Part shown: piece after piece, positions 17,243-25,644 of the stretch
Position numbering within the stretch: the stretch's first letter is position 1
Layout: the number at the start of each line of letters is the position of its first letter
Assembly: GCA_033764435.1 (NCBI GenBank)
Contig: JANRIX010000058.1
Span: 69,080-133,079 of the forward strand
From: JAEUMY01 sp033764435
Lineage (GTDB): Bacteria > Pseudomonadota > Gammaproteobacteria > Burkholderiales > Usitatibacteraceae
Length of the DNA: 64,000 nucleotides
Direction of reading: 5' to 3'
Position numbers and translations under genes: made by a program
Notes under the pieces: model-generated
What the model saw: only the letters and a program-made list of their open reading frames with translations
The model's database searches: none
Told to the model about the DNA's origin: nothing

Positions 17243-18619
17243 ATGCGTCGACCCTTCAGTCTGCTGCCGACCGCGTTCTTGCTGGCAGCCACATTTCTCA
17301 CGGCCCCGGCCTTCGCAGACCCGAAGGTGATCCAAAACGCCCAGCGTCTGTTGGCCTCGGGCAACGCCAAGCAGGCCTATGCGGAGCTGAGTGCGGTAGC
17401 CGACAAGCTGGCCGGCAACCTTGAATTCGACTACCTCCTGGGTGTCGCCGCACTGGATAGCGGCAAGATCGACGAAGCCATCATCGCCCTTGAACGGGTA
17501 CTGGCCGTCAATCCCAACCACGCTGGCGCCAAGCTCGATCTTGCCCGCGCCTACTTTACCTCCGGTGCCTTTGATCTGGCCGAAGCCACGTTCGAGAACC
17601 TCAAACTCTCCAACCCGCCACCGCTGGCCCTGCAAAGCATCAACCGCTACCTGGCTGCCATTCAGGAACGCAAGAAGCTCACCCGTGCCGGCATGGTGGG
17701 CTACGGCGAACTCAGTCTCGGCTACGACACCAACCTCACCGGTGTCCCGGGCGACTTCTCCAATGCGGTCCTGAACGCCTTCGGCCTCCCCGGTGTCGAT
17801 CCCACCGGCAACTCCGTCAAGCGCAAGGCCCCCTTCGTCGGCGCCCAGGGCGGCATCGACTACTTCAAACCCTTGAGCCGCGGCTTCAGCCTCTTTGCCG
17901 GGCTGGAAGGCCGGGGGCGTGCCTACCGCAAGGAATCCGACTTCAATCTGGTCAGCGGCGAAGCCCGGTTCGGCACGACCCTGAATCAGGGCCCCCAGCA
18001 ATGGCGTCTCCTTGCCAACGCAAGCCAATTCCGCCAGGAAGGTCAGGCCCCGGGTGAACCCAAGCCCACCAATGACCGCAACGCTGCAGGCCTGGCCCTC
18101 GACTGGCGCCTCGCATTGGACCAGCGCAACCAGATCGGCGCCGCCATCCAGGTCTCCCGCCAACGCTTCCCCGACAACAACCTCGAAGACTTCGACCAGG
18201 TGCTGATCTCCGCTTCGTGGCTCCGCTCCTTTGAAGCCAAGGGTGTGCCGCTGATTTACCTCACCGCCTTCCACGCCCGTGACGAAGCCGACAACAAGCT
18301 CCCCGACGGGATCGCCGACAAGAGCAAGCGCATCAGCGCGCTCCGGAGCTACCTGCAGTACTCCCTGACCCCCAACCTGCAGCTCTTCAACGGACTGGGC
18401 TACACCGAGCGCAAGGACCAATCCCCGTTCGCCCGGGCCACGCAGGTCGAGTACGGGCGGGACCGCATGGCTGATCTCTCGCTGGGATTCAACTGGAAGT
18501 TCCAGCCCAGCTGCACCCTGAGAGCGCAATGGCTGTACTCGAAGAACGATTCCAACATTGCCATCTATGACTACACCCGCAGCGAAGTGTCCTCCGCTGT
18601 CCGCTGTGATTTCCAGTAA
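17243..18619 (+). CDS. TPR plus beta-barrel outer membrane protein, Slam (DUF560)-like
   Basis: A 458-residue protein with signal peptide MRRPFSLLPTAFLLAATFL ending at AFA-DP. Residues about 25-135 form TPR-like helices (ALDSGKIDEAIIALERVLAVNP, AKLDLARAYFTSGAFDLAEATF). The remaining ~300 residues show the alternating pattern of an outer-membrane barrel and begin GYGELSLGYDTNLTGVPG, a phrase common at the start of this barrel type. An N-terminal TPR with a C-terminal barrel is the layout of Slam/type XI secretion translocators that move surface lipoproteins or soluble cargo through the outer membrane. It leads an operon, 29 nt before the FecR-domain gene. Slam membership is inferred from architecture, not from alignment. 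Confidence 0.7.
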   Translation: MRRPFSLLPTAFLLAATFLTAPAFADPKVIQNAQRLLASGNAKQAYAELSAVADKLAGNLEFDYLLGVAALDSGKIDEAIIALERVLAVNPNHAGAKLDLARAYFTSGAFDLAEATFENLKLSNPPPLALQSINRYLAAIQERKKLTRAGMVGYGELSLGYDTNLTGVPGDFSNAVLNAFGLPGVDPTGNSVKRKAPFVGAQGGIDYFKPLSRGFSLFAGLEGRGRAYRKESDFNLVSGEARFGTTLNQGPQQWRLLANASQFRQEGQAPGEPKPTNDRNAAGLALDWRLALDQRNQIGAAIQVSRQRFPDNNLEDFDQVLISASWLRSFEAKGVPLIYLTAFHARDEADNKLPDGIADKSKRISALRSYLQYSLTPNLQLFNGLGYTERKDQSPFARATQVEYGRDRMADLSLGFNWKFQPSCTLRAQWLYSKNDSNIAIYDYTRSEVSSAVRCDFQ

Positions 18620-18648
18620 GGCCCACCGGGCATGAATGGAGCCGGACC

Positions 18649-20970
18649 ATGAAGAACAACAGACGAAACCTTGCGCACCGATCCACCCGAACCCTGCTGG
18701 TGACGGCGGTCACGCTGGCCTTGAGCCCGGCGGCCCTGGGAGCCAGTGGCCAGTTCACGTTCGTGACGGGGGATGTCCGGGTGCAGACGACAGGCGGTCG
18801 CACGGTGGCGGCGACCCGGGGCATGGAAGTGAACCCGGGAGATCTCATCATCACCGGGAACGACGGCATGGCCCAGTTGGCGATGGTCGACTCGGCACGG
18901 CTGAGTCTCCGCTCGCAGTCCCAGATGAAGATCGAATCGTATGCGCGCTCGAAAGAGGGCACTGAAGGTGCCGTCCTCAGCCTCCTCCGGGGCACCATGC
19001 GGACGTTTACTGGACTCATCTCGCCAACGGCACGTGAGAAGTACGCCATGCGGACCAAGGTCGCCACAGTTGGCATCCGAGGATCGGGCAACATTCTTTA
19101 CCACTGCGACACCGACTGCCCGCCAACAGAAGGAGGCGCCCAGCCCAAGCCGGACACGACGCTCAATCACACCATCGAGGGCAGCCATAACATCCAGACA
19201 CTGGGCATGAACATTGCCCCCGTGGTGACTGGACCCGGTCAGACAGTTCAGATCAACGAGGGGCAGCCGCCCAGGTTCATCCCGACGCCGGATGTCATTC
19301 TGGAAGCGGGTCGCATCATGTCCGGCAAACAAGGTCAGAGCGATTCGCCGCCGCCGGAAGAGGGTCGAGCCTTTGGCGCGCCGGATCCTAACGCGGGCGG
19401 CACACCCCCGCCGACCAACCCGGTCGTGGGCAACAACGGTCTTGGCTTCACGGTGACAGATGCCTCGGGAAACATCGTGGGTGCGGATCCGCTCGGCATA
19501 CGCGACATTGTCGTTTCCGCAGGATTTCCATTCTCGAGCCAGGCCACCTCCGGATCCCTGACACTGGACGCGACAACCGCTGCACTCAGGGCATTCACCA
19601 GCTATGCGGGGTTGCAGAGCGGGGTCACGGTGAACATCACGGGCGGCGCGGCAAGCGACTTGCGCACGGTCGATGTGGGCGGCTCAACAATCACCATCGG
19701 CCGCTGGAGCGGTGCCACGCTGACCCTGCCTGGAACAGTGCCCAACTCGGCCGCTGGTGTCCATTTTGGCCATGCCAGTGCAGGGTTTCCGGCATACCTC
19801 TCCGAAGTGTTGACGGGCGAAGCCACCTACACTCTCGCGGCGGCTACGTCGCCCACCAATCAGGCGGGTGCAACGGGCAATCTCGGCTCCGCGACGGTCA
19901 GCGTGAACTTCTCCAATCGCACACTGGGCGCCCAGCTTGCGGTGACCCTTGGCGGTGCAAACTGGAACCTGAACGCCCAGAATGTCCCCATTTCGCTGAA
20001 CAACTTCTTTGCCTCGACAGGCGACCGCCTTGTCGTCACCAATGGTGGCGGGCAAAACTCCCGATCGAACAGCAACCTGTTCGGAAGTCTGGAGGGAAGC
20101 TTCGTTGGTTCCGGCTTGGGCGGCATCATCCTCGGCTATTCGTTCACCGACCAGACCGGTGCAGCCACCAGCTTCAACACCATCTCGGGAATTGCCGCCC
20201 TGGTGGGTTCGCGGCAGAACAGCGCGGCGCAGTTCCGCACGGGTCTGATTTCGGGATCGGGCAGCGGATCGTTGCAGGGCAGCACGTTGGCATTCAACCG
20301 ACCCAGTGAAGTGACGCAAGACGCGACCACCGGTCAGATTCGCGGCTTTGCCGCGGCCGCCAGCCTGCCGGGTATCGGATTCGTGCCGTATGCCAATTTC
20401 TCGGTGGGCACGGCCAGCGTGCAGGATGCGGGATTTGATCCGACCACGGGATTGAGCTGGGGACGCTGGTCCGGCGGCGTGGCCAACATCACCTCAGGCT
20501 CGGCAAGCACGACTGCGAACCTGGCCAATTCAAGCCTGCATTACATTTTCGCCGGCACGCAGAGCGGTCCGGTGTCGCTGCCCCTGACCGGCAGTGCGAG
20601 CTATGACGTGGTGGGTTCGACCCGCCCGACCAACGGCTCTGCGGTCGGAACGTTTGGCAGCGCCACGCTGAATGCAAACTTCACCGCGCGCACGGTTGAT
20701 CTCGGGGTCAGCTTCGCCATCAACGGGCAGAACTGGAGTGCGTCGGCGAGCAACGTGCCGATCTATCGCGATCTGACATTTGGCGCTTATGCCGGCGCCA
20801 TACCGCCTGGCACCGCGGCGCTCAACATCTCCTGCAGCCCGTCGTGCGGCACGGGGGCGACCGGTGCGGTCGACGGCTTCTTCACCGGCCGCAACGGCCG
20901 GGGCGCCGGCATGATGTACAACGTGGGCGGCACATCGGGTGCGGTCGCGTTCAATCGGCGGGGCGGCTGA
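18649..20970 (+). CDS. FecR-domain exported protein with duplicated C-terminal module
   Basis: A 773-residue protein with a signal peptide (cleavage after ALGA). Residues about 35-190 are a FecR domain (GDVRVQTTGGRTVAATRGMEV, SQMKIESYARSKEGTEGAVLSLLRGTMRTFTG, VATVGIRGS). After a Pro/Gly linker come two related modules beginning GRWSG near residues 351 and 605; both contain LTGxAxY, PTNxxxxxGxxGSATxxxNFxxRT, QNVPI/SNVPI and a glycine-rich end. Such strand-rich modules with GSAT..NF..RT resemble the TbpB-like barrel of Slam cargo. There is no lipobox, so the protein is probably released or held non-covalently. It is encoded directly after the Slam-like protein, which suggests that it is the cargo. 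Repressor/sigma regulation as in FecR of iron uptake is not implied. Confidence 0.72.
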   Translation: MKNNRRNLAHRSTRTLLVTAVTLALSPAALGASGQFTFVTGDVRVQTTGGRTVAATRGMEVNPGDLIITGNDGMAQLAMVDSARLSLRSQSQMKIESYARSKEGTEGAVLSLLRGTMRTFTGLISPTAREKYAMRTKVATVGIRGSGNILYHCDTDCPPTEGGAQPKPDTTLNHTIEGSHNIQTLGMNIAPVVTGPGQTVQINEGQPPRFIPTPDVILEAGRIMSGKQGQSDSPPPEEGRAFGAPDPNAGGTPPPTNPVVGNNGLGFTVTDASGNIVGADPLGIRDIVVSAGFPFSSQATSGSLTLDATTAALRAFTSYAGLQSGVTVNITGGAASDLRTVDVGGSTITIGRWSGATLTLPGTVPNSAAGVHFGHASAGFPAYLSEVLTGEATYTLAAATSPTNQAGATGNLGSATVSVNFSNRTLGAQLAVTLGGANWNLNAQNVPISLNNFFASTGDRLVVTNGGGQNSRSNSNLFGSLEGSFVGSGLGGIILGYSFTDQTGAATSFNTISGIAALVGSRQNSAAQFRTGLISGSGSGSLQGSTLAFNRPSEVTQDATTGQIRGFAAAASLPGIGFVPYANFSVGTASVQDAGFDPTTGLSWGRWSGGVANITSGSASTTANLANSSLHYIFAGTQSGPVSLPLTGSASYDVVGSTRPTNGSAVGTFGSATLNANFTARTVDLGVSFAINGQNWSASASNVPIYRDLTFGAYAGAIPPGTAALNISCSPSCGTGATGAVDGFFTGRNGRGAGMMYNVGGTSGAVAFNRRGG

Positions 20971-21013
20971 TGTTGCTGCGCCCATTCCCTGATTTACCCA
21001 GCGCGGCAGGGAG

Positions 21014-22234
21014 ATGAAGCGGCGCCTGCTCTTTGCCTGGGAGCTTGGCGCGGGCACCGGCCATGTTTCCCCTTACATCCCCTTGCTCCAATGCTTGCAG
21101 GCCAGGGGATGGGAGATCACTGTTGCCGTGCGCGACACGGCAGAAGTCGCCAGTCTCGTCCGGTCCCATGAATTCACCCTGTTGCAGGCGCCGGTGAGCA
21201 CGCGGCTCTTTCCGGGCCTGGACTCCACCAGCTACAACTACACCGAGACGCTGCTTCACTTTGGGTACGGAGACCCGCAAACGCTGCGCGGCCTGAGCGA
21301 GGCCTGGGTGTCGCTCTGTGATCTCGTCCGCCCGGATCTGATTCTTTGCAGCGCTGCACCTACGCTTCAATTCGTGGCGCAGTGCCTTGGCATTCCACAC
21401 GCGATGATCGGGTCGGGCTACAACTGTCCGCCCGCCACCCGTCCGCTGCCGCTTTTCCGGGATTGGGCCCCGGGTGTGGAACAACGTCTGCAGAACGCCG
21501 AAGCCACCGTCGGAAGCGTGCTCTCGACTGTGCGCGAGCAAGTGTTCCGGCGGACGGGCCCACTGTCGATTCAGCAGCTGCTCAGCGATAGCCCGGCATT
21601 CCTGTGCACCTTCCACGAACTCGATCACTATCCCGCCCGCGAAGCCGGGGCCGAGTACTGCGGCATTCTCTCTGCGCGCCGTTATCCGGCCCTCGCCGAG
21701 GCGCCCTGCGACGTGTTTGCCTATCTGCGGGGAGCGCAAGGCGAAACAGTCGTTTCGGCGCTGGCACAGAGCAAGCTCCGGGCGCTCGTCTACTGGCCGG
21801 ACGCCCCGGATGCGGCGTATCAGCGCTTCGCAAGCGAACATCTGACAATCTCGCCCCGCGCGGTGAAGCTTGACCAGGTGATTGGCGGTTGCCGGTTTGT
21901 CATCGGCTACGGCAGTCACCACCTGACCGCAGAGGCGCTGTTGGCCGGCAAGCCCTTGCTGCTGCTGCCCAATCACCTCGAGCAGGAGCTGACTTGCCGC
22001 GCGGTCGAGCGCATGGGGGCAGGCATCAGCAATCTGGGCAAGGCACGGCGGCAAAAGCCCGGCCGCCTGTTGACGCAGATGATCGAGGACGAGTCTCTGC
22101 ACGCAGCGGCGCAGGCATTCGCGGCGCAGTATGAAGGCTGGTCGGCCGAGCGCTCGACCGAAGCCCTTGCCGAGCACTGTGAGCATATGGTTTCAAGTCA
22201 TTCAGCCGTAGTGAGAAAGGTGGTCGCACTATGA
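21014..22234 (+). CDS. GT1-family glycosyltransferase
   Basis: A 406-residue cytoplasmic protein with the GT-B layout of UDP-glycosyltransferases. The N-terminus MKRRLLFAWELGAGTGHVSPYIPLLQCLQARG is the acceptor-domain start, and the C-terminal donor region holds VIGYGSHHLTAEALLAGKPLLLLPNHLEQELTCRAVERMGAG, close to the family pattern. GGGAG precedes the ATG. It lies 43 nt after the FecR-domain gene and its stop overlaps the next ATG by four bases. It may glycosylate a product of this operon or make a small glycoside; no acceptor can be named from the sequence. Confidence 0.82.
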   Translation: MKRRLLFAWELGAGTGHVSPYIPLLQCLQARGWEITVAVRDTAEVASLVRSHEFTLLQAPVSTRLFPGLDSTSYNYTETLLHFGYGDPQTLRGLSEAWVSLCDLVRPDLILCSAAPTLQFVAQCLGIPHAMIGSGYNCPPATRPLPLFRDWAPGVEQRLQNAEATVGSVLSTVREQVFRRTGPLSIQQLLSDSPAFLCTFHELDHYPAREAGAEYCGILSARRYPALAEAPCDVFAYLRGAQGETVVSALAQSKLRALVYWPDAPDAAYQRFASEHLTISPRAVKLDQVIGGCRFVIGYGSHHLTAEALLAGKPLLLLPNHLEQELTCRAVERMGAGISNLGKARRQKPGRLLTQMIEDESLHAAAQAFAAQYEGWSAERSTEALAEHCEHMVSSHSAVVRKVVAL

Positions 22235-23952
22235 ACAAGTCGAACATTTCCCAGTTTCCCTTCCCGCATGTTCTGCAGGGTCGCCGCACCATGATCGCCA
22301 TGCTGGGTCTGGCGGGCGTGACGCTCGGACAGTTGCCGACTTCGGCGTCGGCGCAGTCGTTGCTGCCACGGCTGGTCACCCACCAACTGAGCATTGTCGG
22401 CGAGCCGCACTTCATGGGCAGCGCCCGCGCCAAGGGGGTAAGTCCGACCTCGTATTACTTCCCCGATACGGGTGTGGGCCAGGAGAGTGTCGCGGTGTTC
22501 ACACTGACCAATTCCGACGCCTATGGCGGAACGTTGACGGTCAACGGTCCGCCTACGGTGACGGGCGCGGGCTTCGTGGCGTTGGCACTGTCTGCCAACT
22601 GCAGCGGCGGTGTACTCGCGGCCGGCGCATCCTGCCAGGTGGCGGCAAAATTCCGGCCCACAGCAGCAACGTTCTACTATGGTTCGCTCAATCTGAATAC
22701 AACACCTGCGACCAGCAGTGTCTACCTGGAGGGTTATGGCGTGCCCGTCATCACGCCTACCGTGACGCCGGCGGGGCTGGATTTTGGCGCGCAGCCAACC
22801 GGCACCGAAAGTGCCACGCAGCGCGTTACGCTGGCCAACAACTCCATCGAGGGAAGCCTTCGCGTGTCGTCGATCACCTTGCCGGCACCGTTTGATGGCA
22901 TTTTCTGCCAGCGCACACTGGTGGGTCTGGATCAAGTCGAACCTGGCGGCATGGCGAAACGGCTGGGGCCGCCTTGCGCCAATTTCTATGGTGGACTGTC
23001 CCAGGCTGAGCCGCCCAGCGAGAAGGCAGGGCAGGGTGCTGGGCTGGCCAAGGCCGCCTACAGCAACAATCTGGGCGTCTGTCCGCAGGGCAACTTTGAG
23101 CTCTATTCCGGCGACTATTGCCATGTGGACGTGTTCTTCGCACCACAGTCCATCGGAGAATTCCAGCGCGAAATGGTGGTTGCGGGTAGCCTCGGCCAGC
23201 GTGTTGGCGTGCCGCTGCGAGGATTGAGCGGCGCAAAGCAGGCCATCGAGCTCAGCAGTCCCACGTTGTCATTCGGAGAAGTGAATCTGCGGCGAAGCGG
23301 CGGTCCGCTTGGAGTGTCGATCAAAAACAGCGGATTTGAGGCGCTCACGATCAACAATATCAGTGTCGTGCCCCCACGCGGCACACCGATGGCGGCGGCC
23401 AATCTGAAAGCGGTTGGTGCCGCTGCGGATTATGCGATCACCCATGACTGCAGCGCGCTGCAGCCCGCCCAGATCTGTGGCATCAACGTGAAATTTTCGC
23501 CCACCGAATTGGGGCCTCGCCCGGCTGAGGTCATGATCGAGGGCACCTTTGAAGGCAGCCCGAAATATGTCTCGCTCAGCGGTACCGGTGCCCCCATCCC
23601 GTTCCCCTTCCTGAGCTACTCGGTGTCCAGCCTGGCGTTTGGCCGCGCCCAGTTTGGTTCGGGGGGTACCGAGACCTTTGACATTCGCAACGCGGGGCAG
23701 CTGCCCGTTCGGTTCAATGCGATATACGCAACGGGAGACTTCGTCATCTCGCATAACTGCCCGGCCGTCTTGTCGGCCGCCGCAGCGTGCAAGGTCACGG
23801 TGACCTACCGTGCCTCGGTGCCCGGCACCAGCACCGGCGAGATCTTCATTGAGAGCGATGCCCAAGAGGTCAACCGCAGCATTCCCATCTCCGGCTCATC
23901 CTGTCGACCGCCTTCGCTGCGCGGGGGTCGTCTGGGTCTCGGGGGCTGTTAG
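22231..23952 (+). CDS. Choice-of-anchor D domain exported protein
   Basis: A 573-residue protein with signal peptide MIAMLGLAGVTLGQLPTSASA-QS. Four Ig-like units of the ASPM/SPD-2/Hydin (choice-of-anchor D) type follow; each has the pattern LxFGxxxxGxxxxxxxxxxNxG...CxxxxxAxxxCxxxVxFxPxxxG, with pairs such as NCSGGVLAAGASCQVAAKFRP, DCSALQPAQICGINVKFSP and NCPAVLSAAAACKVTVTYR. The units are likely disulfide-bonded beta sandwiches. The tail SGSSCRPPSLRGGRLGLGGC ends in cysteine and matches no sorting signal I know. Being the last gene of the operon, with a four-base overlap to the glycosyltransferase, it is a candidate glycoprotein or surface partner. Confidence 0.75.
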   Translation: MNKSNISQFPFPHVLQGRRTMIAMLGLAGVTLGQLPTSASAQSLLPRLVTHQLSIVGEPHFMGSARAKGVSPTSYYFPDTGVGQESVAVFTLTNSDAYGGTLTVNGPPTVTGAGFVALALSANCSGGVLAAGASCQVAAKFRPTAATFYYGSLNLNTTPATSSVYLEGYGVPVITPTVTPAGLDFGAQPTGTESATQRVTLANNSIEGSLRVSSITLPAPFDGIFCQRTLVGLDQVEPGGMAKRLGPPCANFYGGLSQAEPPSEKAGQGAGLAKAAYSNNLGVCPQGNFELYSGDYCHVDVFFAPQSIGEFQREMVVAGSLGQRVGVPLRGLSGAKQAIELSSPTLSFGEVNLRRSGGPLGVSIKNSGFEALTINNISVVPPRGTPMAAANLKAVGAAADYAITHDCSALQPAQICGINVKFSPTELGPRPAEVMIEGTFEGSPKYVSLSGTGAPIPFPFLSYSVSSLAFGRAQFGSGGTETFDIRNAGQLPVRFNAIYATGDFVISHNCPAVLSAAAACKVTVTYRASVPGTSTGEIFIESDAQEVNRSIPISGSSCRPPSLRGGRLGLGGC

Positions 23953-24047
23953 TTTCGGCGCATCGGCAGGTCGTACCCCGTCTCGCCCGGTAGAGCGCCG
24001 CACCGGCCCGCGAATCGGGTAACATCCGTTACCGAACACGTTCCGCC

Positions 24048-24083
24048 CGAAGGGCGCCCGGTGGTGGCACAGGGCGCCCTTCG
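24048..24083. repeat. 12-bp inverted repeat, probable terminator or leader hairpin
   Basis: CGAAGGGCGCCC and its exact complement GGGCGCCCTTCG are separated by 12 nt. It lies 95 nt after the surface operon and 38 nt before livG, and has no T-tract. It could end upstream transcription by itself or act in the livG leader. Confidence 0.6.
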
Positions 24084-24084
24084 T

Positions 24085-24096
24085 GCGAATATTCGC
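24085..24096. repeat. Palindrome GCGAATATTCGC, copy 14
   Basis: Directly after the hairpin at 24048-24083 and 25 nt before the livG ATG; first copy after a 7.2-kb gap. Confidence 0.95.
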
Positions 24097-24121
24097 ATCC
24101 CACCCCACGAGCCGAGACCCG

Positions 24122-24883
24122 ATGACGGGCGAATTCATTCTCGAAACGCGTGACCTGACCAAGGAGTTCAAGGGATTCACCGCCGTCGACAAGGTGAATC
24201 TCCGGGTCCGGCAGGGCAGCATCCACGCGCTCATCGGGCCAAATGGCGCGGGCAAGACGACAGTTTTCAACCTGCTGACCAAGTTCCTGCCGCCGTCATC
24301 GGGCAGCATCCACTACAAGGGGCAGGACATCACCCGGGAAACGCCCGGCCACGTTGCCCAGAAGGGCATCATCCGCTCGTTCCAGATCTCGGCGGTGTTT
24401 CCCAACCTCACCGTGCTGGAGAATGTGCGCGTCGCCCTGCAGCGGCAGCTCGGCACCAGCTTTCATTTCTGGCAGTCGGAGAAGACGCTGGAAAAGCTCA
24501 ATGCACGTGCGCTGGAGCTCTTGGAGCAGGTGGATCTGACCTCGTTCTCGGCGCTGACGGCGGGCGAATTGCCCTATGGCCGCAAGCGTGCCCTTGAAAT
24601 CGCCACCACCCTGGCCATGGATCCCGAGCTCATGCTCCTGGATGAGCCGACACAGGGCATGGGGCACGAGGATGTTGGTCGGGTCGTGGAACTCATTCGC
24701 AAAGTGGCAGCCAACCGCACCGTGCTCATGGTAGAACACAACATGAGCGTCGTGGCCAATCTGTCCCACACCATCACGGTGCTGCAGCGCGGCGCCGTGC
24801 TGGCTGAAGGGCCCTACGAAACCGTGTCGAAGGACCCGCGCGTGCTGGAAGCCTATGTCGGTAGCGAGGAGGCCCATGGCTGA
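24122..24883 (+). CDS. livG: Branched-chain amino acid-type ABC transporter ATPase LivG
   Basis: A 253-residue ATPase with Walker A GPNGAGKTTVFNLLT, Q-loop QISAVFPNLTVLENV, a signature region reading ALTAGELPYGRKRALEIA instead of classical LSGGQ, Walker B LMLLDEPTQGMG and switch His in MVEHNM. This is the LivG type, one of two ATPases of HAAT-family importers. The start MTGEFILET is chosen over an in-frame GTG 39 nt upstream because the latter would translate the palindrome. It overlaps livF by eight bases. Substrate is likely a branched-chain amino acid, amide or short organic acid. Confidence 0.9.
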   Translation: MTGEFILETRDLTKEFKGFTAVDKVNLRVRQGSIHALIGPNGAGKTTVFNLLTKFLPPSSGSIHYKGQDITRETPGHVAQKGIIRSFQISAVFPNLTVLENVRVALQRQLGTSFHFWQSEKTLEKLNARALELLEQVDLTSFSALTAGELPYGRKRALEIATTLAMDPELMLLDEPTQGMGHEDVGRVVELIRKVAANRTVLMVEHNMSVVANLSHTITVLQRGAVLAEGPYETVSKDPRVLEAYVGSEEAHG

Positions 24884-25580
24884 TTGGGCCCTCAAGGTCA
24901 GCGACCTCAATGCCTGGTATGGCGAGTCGCACATCCTGCACGGCGTGAACTTCGAAGTGGCGAAGGGTGAGCTGGTGACTCTGCTGGGCCGCAACGGTGC
25001 CGGCCGAACGACGACCCTGAAGGCCATACTTGGTCTCACCGGCCGGCGCAGCGGCTCCGTCCTCATCAATGGGGTGGAGGCCATCGGGTTGCCCACCCAC
25101 CGCATCGCACGGCTGGGTCTGGGCTATTGCCCGGAGGAGCGGGGCATCTTCTCAAGCCTCTCCTGCGAGGAAAATCTCCTGCTGCCGCCGATTGTGGGCA
25201 AGTCAGGTCTCTCGGTTGACGAGATCTACACCATGTTCCCCAACCTCAAGGAGCGGCGCGCGAGCCAGGGCACGCGCCTGTCCGGCGGGGAGCAGCAGAT
25301 GCTGGCGATGGCCCGCATCCTGCGCACGGGTGCCGATATCCTGGTGCTGGATGAAGTCACCGAGGGTCTTGCGCCGGTGATTGTCCAGGCGCTGGGTCGG
25401 GTCATCCGACAACTGAAGGACAAGGGCTTTACCATCATCCTGGTAGAGCAGAATTTTCGTTTTGCTGCACCGTTGGCAGATCGGCATTACGTGATTGAAC
25501 ACGGCAAGGTGGCGGCTGTGGTCCATAAGGCCGAGCTCGCCGAGAAGACCGCGTTGCTGCATGAGTATCTGGGCGTCTAG
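24876..25580 (+). CDS. livF: Branched-chain amino acid-type ABC transporter ATPase LivF
   Basis: A 234-residue ATPase. The Walker A motif reads GRNGAGRTTTL, with arginine where the catalytic lysine is expected; the codon is CGA. The signature is LSGGEQQMLAMARIL, Walker B is DILVLDEVTEGLAP and the switch is LVEQNF. The E in DEVTEG and other residues are intact. The K-to-R change may be a feature of this branch of LivF proteins, as I recall similar sequences in related bacteria, but this is from memory. GAGGAGG precedes the ATG, inside livG. Confidence 0.9.
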   Translation: MADWALKVSDLNAWYGESHILHGVNFEVAKGELVTLLGRNGAGRTTTLKAILGLTGRRSGSVLINGVEAIGLPTHRIARLGLGYCPEERGIFSSLSCEENLLLPPIVGKSGLSVDEIYTMFPNLKERRASQGTRLSGGEQQMLAMARILRTGADILVLDEVTEGLAPVIVQALGRVIRQLKDKGFTIILVEQNFRFAAPLADRHYVIEHGKVAAVVHKAELAEKTALLHEYLGV

Positions 25581-25644
25581 CATCGGACGTTCGGCCATCC
25601 TTACCGCGAAGTTGCACACCACCATGACAAGAGGAGACACCACC

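Noticed and set aside
17114..18529. A 471-codon open frame on the - strand opposite the Slam-like gene
   Set aside because: Antisense artefact of high GC; no motifs, and the + strand gene has signal peptide, TPR and barrel pattern.
24083..24121. GTG at 24083 as livG start
   Set aside because: It would translate the palindrome and add 13 unconserved residues; ATG at 24122 begins the usual N-terminus.
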